From Variovorax ginsengisoli (lineage in GTDB: Bacteria; Pseudomonadota; Gammaproteobacteria; Burkholderiales; Burkholderiaceae_C), in contig NZ_RCZJ01000004.1 of the NCBI RefSeq assembly GCF_006438845.1, forward strand, positions 273,867 through 337,866: a stretch of 64,000 nt of DNA, read 5' to 3'. The notes below the pieces were generated by a model, which did no database searches, was not told the DNA's origin, and worked only from the letters and a program-made list of their open reading frames with translations. The translations under genes were made by a program, and so were the position numbers. Position 1 is the stretch's first letter; the number at the start of each line of letters is the position of its first letter. Shown here piece by piece: positions 10,289 to 20,482 of the stretch.

Positions 10289-11872
10289 TCAAAGTTCGGC
10301 GATGAAGTGCGAGGTGTGCGCCGTCTCGCCCTCGCGCAGATAACTGCGCACGCGGTTCTCGAGCTCTTCGTCAGCGAGCGTCGACCGTGCGCGTTGGTGC
10401 AGGTACTCCGCCCACGACGAGACGATGAAGCGCTCAAGGTAGCGCGTCGGATCGTTCAAATCTCGGTACACGCGCCAGAAGTTGGCGCCGTCGCGCCGCC
10501 GCGATGCCCGCAACTGGCTGATCGTGCGCAAGAACGCTTTGGCCTCGCCTTGGCGAATCCGATAGCCGATCTCGACCGCCACTGGCCCGTCGCCCGGAAG
10601 GGGCTGGTCCTTGACCAGCAATTCCTCCCAGAGCACCGCCGGCGTGACTTCCAGCGTGGCGCCGATGCGCAACGGAAACCAGCGCGACAACAGGACACCG
10701 CCCACCATGACGAAGGCCGCGATGCTCAGCGCCACGGCGAGCCCGGCGATGCCCGACACGGCACCCCAGAAAGCCGAACCGATGGCGAAGGAGCCCAGCG
10801 CGCTGACGGTGTGCAGCGCCACCGCGCGCGACCGGACCCAGGGCGGCGCGCTGGTCTGCGTCGCCGTGTTGAAGGTCGCCATGACCGCCATCCACGCAGC
10901 CCCGCCGAAGCCCAGCGCCACGAAGACGATGGCGGGCGTGCGCACGTAGGCAGCCACCAGCATGACCGCCGCGAAGACGACGCACCCGATCGCCACCAGC
11001 CGTTCGAGCCCGAGGCGTGCACGAAGGTTGCCGAGCACCAGCCCGATGGCGACCGCGCCGCCGCCGAGGCAGCCCATGAGGTTGCCGAACCCTGCCGCGC
11101 CCAATTGGAGCTGCTGCGCCGCGATCGCCGGGAGCAAGGCCCACAACGCCGAGCCGGCACCGCTGTAGGCGATGGTCCTCAGCAATTGAGCCAGGATGAG
11201 CGGCGAGTGCCGTGCGTAGCGCAAGCCTGCCACGGTGCCACTCCAAAGACGTTCCGGCGGCAAGGGCGACTTCGCGTGCGGCGAAGGCGGCCACCGCCGC
11301 ACGACCTGAATCAACGCCAGCGAACTCAGCACGGCGATCGCGAAGACGCTGCCCGCGCCGAAACCCGCGAACACCAGGCCCGCGATGGCGGGGCCGAGGG
11401 CTCGAGCGCTGTTCCATGCGATGGACATCGCCGTGATGGCCTGCGGCATGTCCTCGCGCGGCACGGCATCGGCAACGCTCGTGTTCCATGCCGGCGAAAG
11501 AATCGCGGTGCAGCATCCGGCCGCGAACGTGAAAGTCAGCAAAGCAACCGGGCCAGCCCAGCCGGCCAGCGCAATCACGGAAAGCAGCACGACGATGCCC
11601 ACCTGCACACCGAGGGAAATGAGGATGAGGCGCCGCCGGTCCATCGTGTCGGCCAGCACACCGGCGGGCAGAGCCAGCAGAAACATCGGCAGAAAGACGG
11701 CCGTTTGCACCAGCGCCGCCAGGAAAGACGAGCCCGTGAGCTCCACCATCAGCCACGAGGCAGCCATCACCTGCATCGCGTTGCCCATGAAGTAGACAGC
11801 GCTGCCGAGCCATCGCGCGCGGAAAGCGGGCAGCCGAAGCGGCGACCAGAGGGAACTTGAGGCGGCTGTCAT
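10289..11872 (-). CDS. MFS transporter (enterobactin-exporter-like MFS_3 family) with C-terminal extension
   Basis: A 527-residue inner-membrane transporter. About 12 hydrophobic segments are seen in residues 15-400, with the loop motif GVLADTMDRRRLIL after TM2 characteristic of MFS proteins and AWNTSVADAVPREDMPQAIT typical of the DUF894/MFS_3 branch. Residues after about 410 form a soluble domain (GATLEVTPAVLWEELLVKD, YLERFIVSSWAEYLHQRARS), a known extension of this branch. The substrate cannot be told from sequence; siderophore or drug export is usual for the family. Confidence 0.85.
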   Translation of the reverse strand: MTAASSSLWSPLRLPAFRARWLGSAVYFMGNAMQVMAASWLMVELTGSSFLAALVQTAVFLPMFLLALPAGVLADTMDRRRLILISLGVQVGIVVLLSVIALAGWAGPVALLTFTFAAGCCTAILSPAWNTSVADAVPREDMPQAITAMSIAWNSARALGPAIAGLVFAGFGAGSVFAIAVLSSLALIQVVRRWPPSPHAKSPLPPERLWSGTVAGLRYARHSPLILAQLLRTIAYSGAGSALWALLPAIAAQQLQLGAAGFGNLMGCLGGGAVAIGLVLGNLRARLGLERLVAIGCVVFAAVMLVAAYVRTPAIVFVALGFGGAAWMAVMATFNTATQTSAPPWVRSRAVALHTVSALGSFAIGSAFWGAVSGIAGLAVALSIAAFVMVGGVLLSRWFPLRIGATLEVTPAVLWEELLVKDQPLPGDGPVAVEIGYRIRQGEAKAFLRTISQLRASRRRDGANFWRVYRDLNDPTRYLERFIVSSWAEYLHQRARSTLADEELENRVRSYLREGETAHTSHFIAEL

Positions 11873-12786
11873 GTCATCGGTTCATCGGTTCGAAATGAGT
11901 CGCTTGCTCGTCTCAGGAGGTGTGAGAGAACACGGTCGCGGGCCGGCCGCTGATGATTGTCTTCGTTGCGGATGTCGAGCGGAGTTTGACGCGAAAAGCC
12001 GGAGATCGTTGTCAGCATCCTGCGGCAGCTGGCCTGGAGAGACGAAGGCGGGAATGCGGTGCTGCCGTCTTTCCCTTACATGCGCGAGGCACACTAGTGC
12101 GCACAGTATGTGAATGTCACGCCCTCACCCTGCTATTGCGCGCATTCAGGCGCTTTCAATCGAAGAGGGATCTCGTCAACCCACGGCAGCTGTCTGGCTC
12201 GAACAGCAGGACAGGAAGCAGCGACGTCTGCGCGGCGCGGCGCTGGACGTTCGAATGCGCCTCGCGCCGTCGCTCGTGCGATTTCCCTGCGCAGCGCTCT
12301 GAGGAGCCGCGATTCGAAGGAGGAACGCCGCTTCTGGGAGCGAGCGATGTGTCGACCGCGCCCCCTGCGGGCGCCGCGCGCCAGTCAACGGCCGTCGTGA
12401 CGGACCCGAGCGCTGCCAACGGCGCGAAATTCTCCAAGGAACATTTCAAGGGCATCGGAGGTTTGGTCGACAAGGCGGTCAAGCACACCACGGGAGAGGC
12501 GCCGAAGAAGGGCCGCTCCTCGATGTCATGGTCGTTGCCCCCCCCAGCGCATGACCCGCTACGGCATCACGGAATGCCATACCGCGGGCGTGTGCGCCAA
12601 GGCACTTGGCGCAAAGGGCGATCAGGCCAAGCTGAAGACGGACACGAAGGAAATCCACGGCGGCAACGCCTGCATGTCGACGCTCGCCGACACGTCGGCG
12701 ACCCTGAAGGCGAAGGCGGAGCAGCCGACAGTCCGCGTCGGCGCGGCGCCTGGAACGACGTTGCCGACTGCCAAAAGGGCAGCAGA
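11873..12786. other. gene-poor stretch of about 0.9 kb between divergent-facing genes
   Basis: No convincing gene. A 62-codon frame at 12114-12302 (+) and an 87-codon frame at 12551-12814 (+, with three Cys) lack recognisable domains, and the second runs into the DUF3750 gene. A frame across 12400-12530 reads GAKFSKEHFKGIGGLVDKAV, which looks protein-like but has no start. Possibly an eroded small-protein locus. Confidence 0.4.
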
Positions 12787-13578
12787 TCAGGGCAGACGAC
12801 CAAAACCCGGATAGCGCAGTGCCAGGTCGTCGACGTCGATGCCGAATCCCAGTCCCAACACGTTCAGTTCCAGGCCCTCGTCGCGCGCCACTGTCACGCC
12901 TGCGAGCCCCATCAGCGACAACTGCCAGCCCGTTCCGCTGGGGGCGTGAGCGACGAAGGTGGTCGGGCCGAGGTAGTCCTTTCCGATGGCGGTCGGCGGC
13001 AGGTCCAAGCGGAGTGCCGGCACCTGCCGCGCCACCCAAGCCACGAAGGTATTGCTGTTCGGGCCGGGCCAAAGGCGGTACGACGAGCGCCACGGGTAGG
13101 CCGCCACGGCCGCTTCGATCTGCTCGATCATGGCCTCTGCCTGGGCACCTCGGTGGTCGGCCAGCAACTGCGGATAAGCGCCGTACCAAAGCAGGTCGGG
13201 GTGATCGACTTCGTTGGAGACCAAGGCATCCCCGCCGCGACGCGCGCGCCAGCCGACGATGTGATAGGTGGTGTACCGCTCCGAACCGGCGCGCTTGACC
13301 GCGATCCACGGATGGATGCCGAAGGCGCCGCGCCACCGCACGATGCGGGCGCCGTAAATCTGCACCACCGCACCGCGCTCTACGGAAGGGTCGGGCGCCT
13401 GCCCGGTGCTTTCGCGACTCGTCATGTGCCAGGGCGTGTCGAGGTCCAGCTTGCCGGAGGCCAACATTCCGATCGGCCCGAGCAGCAGCACCGCAAGCAG
13501 GCACAAGAATCGCAGCGGCCAGCGCCAACGGCGCAGCACGCGCTGGGGGGCCATGGGTGAAGGTGAAGCGTCGGGCAT
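12787..13578 (-). CDS. DUF3750 domain membrane-anchored protein
   Basis: 263 residues read from the ATG at 13578. A basic N-terminus and one hydrophobic helix (RFLCLLAVLLLGPIGMLASG) anchor it, followed by the DUF3750 domain: VQIYGARIVRWRGAFGIHPW, YHIVGWRARRGGDALVS, and PGPNSNTFVAWVARQVPALR near the end with the conserved N-S-N-T-F. The domain resembles thiol-peptidase/transglutaminase-like folds with this N-x-N-T-F-V pattern, but its activity is unknown. Close to and in the same direction as the LacI gene, but separated from it by 52 bases. Confidence 0.85.
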   Translation of the reverse strand: MPDASPSPMAPQRVLRRWRWPLRFLCLLAVLLLGPIGMLASGKLDLDTPWHMTSRESTGQAPDPSVERGAVVQIYGARIVRWRGAFGIHPWIAVKRAGSERYTTYHIVGWRARRGGDALVSNEVDHPDLLWYGAYPQLLADHRGAQAEAMIEQIEAAVAAYPWRSSYRLWPGPNSNTFVAWVARQVPALRLDLPPTAIGKDYLGPTTFVAHAPSGTGWQLSLMGLAGVTVARDEGLELNVLGLGFGIDVDDLALRYPGFGRLP

Positions 13579-13630
13579 CGCGCCAGTATGACCTCCGCAC
13601 AGCGCGGCCAAAGCGATGTCCGGCGCGGTG

Positions 13631-14677
13631 CTAGGCGCTCCCGCGCGCCACGAGTTCGAAGCCCAGATCGAGCGTCCGCGTTGCCGGCGTTTCGTTGCGC
13701 AGGCGCCGGATGAGAATGCGCGCGGCCTCCTCGCCCATGCGCACCGTCGGCACCGCGATGGTCGTCAGACCCGGATTCAGTTCGCTCGCCACTTCGTAGT
13801 CTCCGAAGCCCATGATCGCCAGTTGTTTCGGCACCGCGATGCCCTCGCGCTCGCAGGCCAGCAGCGCGCCGGCGGCGAGCAGGTCGCTCGAGAACATCAG
13901 CAGGTCGCTGTCGGGATGGTGTTGGCGCGCGGCGGCCAGCAGCACCCGCCCGCTGGTCATGGTGTAGGGCAGGTCCTCGGCCACCACGGTGCGCGGCACG
14001 AAGCCCGGGTAATGCCGCGCCACGCCTGCGAGATAACCGCTCAGGCGTTCGCGTGCCCGGTCGTCCCCGGGGCGCACAGACCCGACGAAGGTCGGCCGCG
14101 CATAGCCGCGCCGCCGGGCATAGGCCACGGCCTCCTGCAAGGCGGCCTCGTTCGAGAAGCCCACCAGCTGGTCGATGGGCGAATCGGTCCAGGCCCAGCT
14201 CTCGACCACCGGGATGGCTGCCCGCATGAGCATGCCGCGCACGGCCTCGGTGTGCTGCGTGCCCACCAGAAAGAAGGCGTCGGGGCGGCGCCCGAGCAGG
14301 TTGCGCACCACCGCCTCCTCGCGCTCGTGGCTGTAGTCGCTGTGGCCGATGATCACCTGGTAGCCCGCCTCCAGCAGCACATTAGAGAGACCCTGCAACG
14401 TCTCCGCGAAGATCGAAGCCGCGATCTGCGGAATCACCGCCACCACCGTCATGCTGCGGTTGGAGGCGAGATGGCTGGCCGCATGGTTCTGCACGTACTG
14501 CGTCGAGCGGATTGCCTCGCGCACACGCTCGACCGACTGCGGCGAGCAACTGTCGGGCTCGCGCAGCACACGCGAAACCGTCTGCGCCGAGACTCCGGCG
14601 ACCCGTGCCACGTCGGCCATGGTGACCGAATTGGTGCCGAAACGGCGGCGGGTCTGGCGTCTGTCGAAGTCGGTCAT
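13631..14677 (-). CDS. LacI-family transcriptional regulator of the ABC/CoA operon
   Basis: 348 residues. The N-terminal helix-turn-helix is TMADVARVAGVSAQTVSRVL (about residues 18-37), followed by the hinge and a periplasmic-binding-like effector domain with VGFSNEAALQEAV, MFSSDLLAAGALLACEREG and the end motif LAIMGFGDYEVASELNPGLT. The subtype resembles GntR-type LacI regulators of sugar-acid pathways. It is the last gene of the leftward nine-gene operon, 56 bases after the FAH gene. The paired TTAGCGCTAA palindromes at 23609-23631 are the obvious candidate operator. Confidence 0.92.
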   Translation of the reverse strand: MTDFDRRQTRRRFGTNSVTMADVARVAGVSAQTVSRVLREPDSCSPQSVERVREAIRSTQYVQNHAASHLASNRSMTVVAVIPQIAASIFAETLQGLSNVLLEAGYQVIIGHSDYSHEREEAVVRNLLGRRPDAFFLVGTQHTEAVRGMLMRAAIPVVESWAWTDSPIDQLVGFSNEAALQEAVAYARRRGYARPTFVGSVRPGDDRARERLSGYLAGVARHYPGFVPRTVVAEDLPYTMTSGRVLLAAARQHHPDSDLLMFSSDLLAAGALLACEREGIAVPKQLAIMGFGDYEVASELNPGLTTIAVPTVRMGEEAARILIRRLRNETPATRTLDLGFELVARGSA

Positions 14678-14733
14678 GGGCGGGCCCCGCATTCTGCCGT
14701 CAACCGGCGCGCATCCGGCTGTCGGCAACTTCG

Positions 14734-15957
14734 TCACGCACCGTCGTGCAATGCCGCGTCCAGACTCGCCAGCAAACCCCGGCCGGCGAGGCTGCGCATC
14801 AGCGCGCCGATGCCGAAGGTCCACGGCGGGATCGCATCGCTGCGCCCCACGCGGTTGACCAGCGTGCCCAGCCGCTCCGAGTGGATCACCACCCGGTCGC
14901 CCACGTGGTGGGTGAAGCCCGCACCCGCCGCATCGCGGTCCGCGATCGGCGCGAACATCGTTCCGCAGAAGAGAAGGATGCCGTCGGGGTACTGGTGATG
15001 CGGCCCCATGGCGTGGCCCACCAGCTCCAGCGGGTCACGGCTGATCTGCGCCATCGAGCTGGCCCCCTCGAGCACGAAGCCGTCGTCTTCGCCGTCGACA
15101 CGGAGCGAGACCACGGCCGAGCGCACGTCGTCGATCCCGAACTGCGCATCGAACAATCGGATGAAGGGGCCGATGGCGCAGGCGCCGTTGTTGTCCTTGG
15201 CCTTTCCCAGCAGCAACGCACTGCGGCCTTCGAAGTCACGCAGGTTGACGTCGTTGCCGAGCGTGGCGCCCACCACCTGGCCGCGCGGGTCGACCACCAG
15301 CACCACCTCGGGCTCGGGGTTGTTCCAAGTCGACCCCGGGTGCAGGCCCACCTGCACGCCGGTGCCCACCGAAGACAGCGGGGCCGCCTTGGTGAAGACC
15401 TCGGCGTCGGGCCCTATGCCGACCTCGAGGTACTGCGACCAGAGGCCCTGCGCCAGCAGCACCGACTTGAGCCGGGTCGCTTCCGGCGAGCCGGGGCGGA
15501 TGGCCGAAAGGTCGTCGCCCACGGCCGCCACGACCTGGCGGCGCACCGCGTCCGCGTGGCCCGCGTCGCCGCGCGCCTGCTCCTCGATCACGCGCTCGAC
15601 CATGCTGGCCGCGAAGGTCACGCCGGCGGCCTTCACCACCTGCAGGTCGTTCGGTGCCAGCAGGTGGCGCCGCGTCGCGTCGGGCCCAAACGCCGCGGTG
15701 TCTGCCAACCAGTCGGCAAGCGAACCCAACGCCCCGCCGGGAGCGGCACGCACCGCCGCTGCCGCATCCGGTCGGTCGAGCAGCATCGACATCGTGGGTG
15801 CCAGGTCACCGATGTCGAACAGCTGGCCTTCTCGCACCGTCACCAACGTGGGACCGCCGCCGGGCCCGGGGACCCACACCCGCCCGATCAGCAGGGCGCT
15901 GTCGGCGTCCCCCGGCAGGGTCGCCTGCGCGCTCGATGTTTCGTTCCACGGCTTCAT
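14734..15957 (-). CDS. fumarylacetoacetate hydrolase (FAH) family protein
   Basis: 407 residues. The catalytic C-terminal domain carries the metal-ligand motif NNPEPEVVLVVD (E-x-E) and the later VGATLGNDVNLRDFEGRSAL. An N-terminal domain (about 1-110) precedes it. The layout resembles the FAH-superfamily dehydratases and hydrolases acting on 2-keto-3-deoxy or acylpyruvate substrates rather than true fumarylacetoacetase. Its start overlaps the stop of the enoyl-CoA hydratase by one base (TGATG), so the two are coupled. Physiological substrate unknown. Confidence 0.85.
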   Translation of the reverse strand: MKPWNETSSAQATLPGDADSALLIGRVWVPGPGGGPTLVTVREGQLFDIGDLAPTMSMLLDRPDAAAAVRAAPGGALGSLADWLADTAAFGPDATRRHLLAPNDLQVVKAAGVTFAASMVERVIEEQARGDAGHADAVRRQVVAAVGDDLSAIRPGSPEATRLKSVLLAQGLWSQYLEVGIGPDAEVFTKAAPLSSVGTGVQVGLHPGSTWNNPEPEVVLVVDPRGQVVGATLGNDVNLRDFEGRSALLLGKAKDNNGACAIGPFIRLFDAQFGIDDVRSAVVSLRVDGEDDGFVLEGASSMAQISRDPLELVGHAMGPHHQYPDGILLFCGTMFAPIADRDAAGAGFTHHVGDRVVIHSERLGTLVNRVGRSDAIPPWTFGIGALMRSLAGRGLLASLDAALHDGA

Positions 15958-16724
15958 CAGCGCCCCTTGAACTGGGCCGGCCGGCGCGCCTTGAAGGCGG
16001 CACGGCCCTCGTTCGCGTCCTCGGTCGCGAAGCAGACGGTCTGCAGGTCGCGCTCGTACTGGATCGCCATCTCCAGCGGCATCGCGTAGGCGGCGCGCAC
16101 GTTGGCCTTGGCGGTCTCCACCGCGATCGGCGGACGGCTCGCGAGCGTGGCGGCAATGGCCTGGGCACGCGCGAGCAGCTCCGCAGCCGGCACCAGCTCG
16201 CTCACCAGGCCCCACTGCAGCGCCTGCTGCGCGCTGATCGGATCGCCGCCCATCAGCATGAGCGAGGCGTTCGACGGGCCGATGCTGTGGGCCAGCATGT
16301 ACGACATGCCGCCGCCGCCGATCCAGCCGAGCTTGACCTCGGGCGCCCCGAGCTTCGCGTGGTCGGCCGCGATCCGGATGTCGCAGGACATCGCGGTCTC
16401 CAGCCCACCGCCCAATGCATAGCCGTTGATGGCGCAGACCACCGGCTTGCGCAGCGCGCGGATGGCGTCGCAGTAGTCGGGCCGGTTGCGGAAGGTCCAG
16501 GGTGAGTCGTAGCCGTCCAGGTCGGCGATGTCGCTGCCCGCGCAGAAGGCTCTCTCCCCCGCGCCTGTGAGGACCACTGCACGCACGTCGGCGCGTGCGT
16601 TGCAGTCCTTCACATGCGCCACCATTGCATCGGCCATCTCGGGCGTGACGGCATTGAGCTTCTCGGGACGGTTGAGGATGAGGGTGGCGATCTGGTCGCG
16701 CACCTCGAACAGGACGTGGTTCAT
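15957..16724 (-). CDS. enoyl-CoA hydratase/isomerase (crotonase) family
   Basis: 255 residues, the normal crotonase length. Oxyanion-hole segments are AFCAGSDIADLDGY and INGYALGGGLETAMSCDIRI; the region with catalytic acids includes KLGAPEVKLGWIGGGG, where one of the two usual Glu is kept. The ending RRPAQFKGR is typical of carnitinyl-CoA dehydratase-like members. With the CaiB-type transferase two genes upstream this recalls carnitine/crotonobetaine metabolism, but the rest of the operon does not match that pathway, so the reaction is left open. Confidence 0.9.
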   Translation of the reverse strand: MNHVLFEVRDQIATLILNRPEKLNAVTPEMADAMVAHVKDCNARADVRAVVLTGAGERAFCAGSDIADLDGYDSPWTFRNRPDYCDAIRALRKPVVCAINGYALGGGLETAMSCDIRIAADHAKLGAPEVKLGWIGGGGMSYMLAHSIGPSNASLMLMGGDPISAQQALQWGLVSELVPAAELLARAQAIAATLASRPPIAVETAKANVRAAYAMPLEMAIQYERDLQTVCFATEDANEGRAAFKARRPAQFKGR

Positions 16725-16770
16725 CGGCGATGCTTTCGAAACGGTGGGTTCGTGGCTGGGAGACGGAGGT

Positions 16771-18018
16771 TCAGACTTCGCTGGCCGTGGGCCGACAGCG
16801 TGCGTAGAGGGCCTGCAGCGCGGCCAGTGCCGGCGCGGGCGCCAGTCGGTCGTCCAGCGCGTCGCGCACCAGCGCCGCAGCCTCGGTCTGGAACGGGATG
16901 TAGCCGGGATGGCGCGGCCGAACGATCGCCTGCTCGAGCGTCGCCTGCGTCTGCGCGTAGAAGCCGTTCCAAGCGGCGTTGACCCGCCCGTCAGCCCATG
17001 CCGCGCGCGCGCTCGGCTGGCCGTCGGCGAAGGGGATGAAGTCGCATTGCAGCGCCGGGCTCATCAGCGCGGCCAGATGCCGGCACAGATCCTCGTCCAC
17101 CGTCGCACGGCGGCTCACTGCCAGGCCGGTGCCTCCGAGCGTCGATCCCGGGGCGCCACCGTGCGCGGCCGGACCGGCCGGCACATCGCCGAAGCGCAGC
17201 GCCTCCCTGCCCTCCGTGGCGACCGCGTAGTTGACATAGCCGTAGACCAGCGGGCAGTACACCGCCTGGGGTTCGCGTGCCATCGCGTCGAGCATGCGGA
17301 TCGGGTTGAGCCCGCGCCAGCCCTTGAAGGCCAACGCGTGCAGCTCGCTGAGCAACGTCCACGCTGCGACGGCGCCCTCGCCTGCGAAGAGCCGGTCCGG
17401 GTCGACGGCGGCCGGCGCATCACCGTGCGCGGCAGCCATGCTGAAGAGCGTGAGCGCGGCATGCGGGCCGGCCAGCGACAGGCACACGGGCTGGCGATGC
17501 GCGAGCGCGAGCACTTCGGCCCAGTCGCGGGGCAGCCCCGCGTCGAGCCGGTCTTCGCGGGCCACGGCCACCTGGGTGGCCGCGTCCAGCGGCAGCGCCC
17601 ATTGGGCGCCCGCATAGAAATAGCTGTCGAACGAGCGGCCGATGCTCTGCGCGCGCCAGGCCGCGAGCGTGGCCGGGTCGAACAGCGACTCCATCGGCTG
17701 CAGGCAGTCTGCCGCCACCGCGTCGCCGATGTGCGGATGGTCCAGCACGATCAGGTCGTAGCGCTCGGCCAATTCCTCGATCGGATGGGACTCGAAGCCC
17801 TCGAGCGGCTGGCGTTCCCAGCGCAGGTCCAGCCCCTGAGCCCGCGCGTCCTGCGCGGCGCGCTCCAGCGCGACATAGCCGCGCGGGTGATCCCAGGTCA
17901 GGCCGCGGTAGGCACGCGGGGCTCGGTGCACGGCATTCGCGGCGGCTCCCGTCTTGTCACCGGTTCCCGCGTCGACCGGCGAACCGGCCGCAGGCGTAGA
18001 GGACGTCGCTGCGTTCAC
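16771..18018 (-). CDS. solute-binding-protein-like polypeptide without signal peptide
   Basis: About 415 residues from a GTG at 18018 that overlaps the stop of the CoA-transferase (GTGA). The body has a type 1 extracellular solute-binding fold pattern: LTWDHPRGYVALERAAQDA, YDLIVLDHPHIGDAVAAD, FYAGAQWALPLDAATQVAV and a late RHPGYIPFQTEA. The first 30 residues are hydrophilic Ala/Thr/Gly/Pro and contain no signal peptide or lipobox, so it probably stays in the cytoplasm. The operon already encodes a normal exported binding protein (22298-23548). Role unknown: an intracellular ligand carrier or an effector sensor are both possible. Confidence 0.75.
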   Translation of the reverse strand: MNAATSSTPAAGSPVDAGTGDKTGAAANAVHRAPRAYRGLTWDHPRGYVALERAAQDARAQGLDLRWERQPLEGFESHPIEELAERYDLIVLDHPHIGDAVAADCLQPMESLFDPATLAAWRAQSIGRSFDSYFYAGAQWALPLDAATQVAVAREDRLDAGLPRDWAEVLALAHRQPVCLSLAGPHAALTLFSMAAAHGDAPAAVDPDRLFAGEGAVAAWTLLSELHALAFKGWRGLNPIRMLDAMAREPQAVYCPLVYGYVNYAVATEGREALRFGDVPAGPAAHGGAPGSTLGGTGLAVSRRATVDEDLCRHLAALMSPALQCDFIPFADGQPSARAAWADGRVNAAWNGFYAQTQATLEQAIVRPRHPGYIPFQTEAAALVRDALDDRLAPAPALAALQALYARCRPTASEV

Positions 18019-19252
18019 AGCGTCTGTTCTCCGATCACCTTGGCATCGATCAGCTGGTCGATGCGCTCCGCGCCCCAGCCCAGCTCGCCGAGGATCTCGC
18101 GTGTGTGCTGGCCGGCGAGCGGCGCCCCGCGCCGCACGCTCGAGGGCGTGCGCGTGAACTGGATCGGAAAACCCGGCGTCTTCACCTTGCCTTCGGTCGG
18201 ATGCTCGTACTCGACGAAGGTGCCGTTGTGCACGATCTGCGGGTCGTTGATCACGTCCTCGTAGCCATACACCGGACCGGCCCAGATGTCGGCGGCGCGG
18301 AAGGCCTCCAGCCACGCGGCGGTGGTGCGGTGGCGCAGCCGATCGCGGGTGACGGCGAAGATCTCGTCGCGCCGCGCAAAGGTGTCGCGCTCGTCGTCGA
18401 AGCCGGCCAGCTCGGGGGCCTCGATGACCTGCGCGAGCGCCGCCATCTTCGGGAAAGCCAGGGCCAGGAAGCCGTCCTGCGTGGCGAACACGCCGTAGGG
18501 CGCGCGGATGTAGACGTGGGCGTGCGGCTCGGCGGTCCGCGCCTGGGGCTTGCCGGCGACGCTGAAGATCGAGAGCTCCTGCATCTGCAGCGCCACGATG
18601 GCGTCGAGCATGTTGACCTTTACCAGCTGCCCCTCGCCCGTGCGTTCACGGTGCAACAGCGCCGCAATCACCGCTTCGAAGGCGGTCGAGGCCGTGATGG
18701 CGTCGACCAGGTACTGCCCTGCCGGCGTGGGCGGCTCGCCCGTCCGCCCAGTCGACAGCATGGCGCCGCTCATGGCCTGCAGCAGCAGGTCCTGCCCTGG
18801 CCAGAGCTTGTAGGGGCCGTCCTCGCCGTAGCCCGACATCGACACGTACACCAGCCGCGGATTGATCTTCGCGAGCGTCTCGTAGTCCACGCCCAGCCGC
18901 TGCGCGACACCGGGTCGGTAGTTCTGCAGGAACACGTCGGCGGTGCGCACCAGCTCGTAGAGGGCGTCTCGCCCCTCGGCGTTCTTCAGGTCGACCGCCA
19001 GGCTGCGCTTGTTGCGGTTGAGCGAAAGGAACGAAACGTTGATGCGGTTGCCCGTCGCGCCGCCGGCGGCGACGTGGCGCTGCCACTCGCCGGTCACGGG
19101 CTCGACCTTGATGACGTCGGCGCCGAGGTCGCCCAGCCGCTGCGCGGCGAAGGGGCCGGCCATGGCGATGGAACAGTCGAGGACGCGAAAGCCCCCGAGG
19201 ATGCTGGATGGTGTGGTCATGGGGTGGTTGACGGGTTGGGGAATCTCGGGGC

Positions 19253-19256
<4 letters not shown>
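18015..19256 (-). CDS. CaiB/BaiF family CoA-transferase
   Basis: 413 residues from a GTG at 19256 overlapping the ATPase stop (GTGA), or 401 from the ATG at 19220. Class III CoA-transferase signatures are FRVLDCSIAMAGPFAAQRLG, DLGADVIKVEPVTGEW, LNRNKRSLAVDLKNAEG and the catalytic-Asp region GQYLVDAITAST. It transfers CoA between carboxylic acids in the cytoplasm. Its position directly after an ABC importer suggests it activates the imported acid to a CoA ester for the hydratase and FAH enzymes further down the operon. Confidence 0.92.
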
Positions 19257-20431
<1,175 letters not shown>

Positions 20432-20482
20432 GAGGCTCCTTTTCTGTGTGTTGTGTGTTGTGTGCTGTGGAAGGTGGGCCGC

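Noticed and set aside
10214..11860. Long open frame of 548 codons on the plus strand
   Set aside because: It lies exactly antisense to the MFS transporter, is full of Arg/Gln/His low-complexity sequence and has no domain; a shadow of high-GC third positions.
12551..12814. Cys-containing 87-codon frame as a DUF2282-type protein
   Set aside because: The Cys spacing does not fit that family, there is no signal peptide and the frame runs into the opposing DUF3750 gene.
11953..13560. 535-codon plus-strand frame
   Set aside because: Its second half is antisense to the DUF3750 gene; the first part lacks a consistent protein pattern and start signal.
13616..16089. Long plus-strand frames opposite the LacI and FAH genes
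   Set aside because: Antisense shadows with Ala/Arg/His-rich translations; the minus-strand frames have complete domains.
16528..18264. 578-codon plus-strand frame
   Set aside because: Antisense to the enoyl-CoA hydratase and binding-protein-like genes, Arg/Gly/His-rich without motifs.
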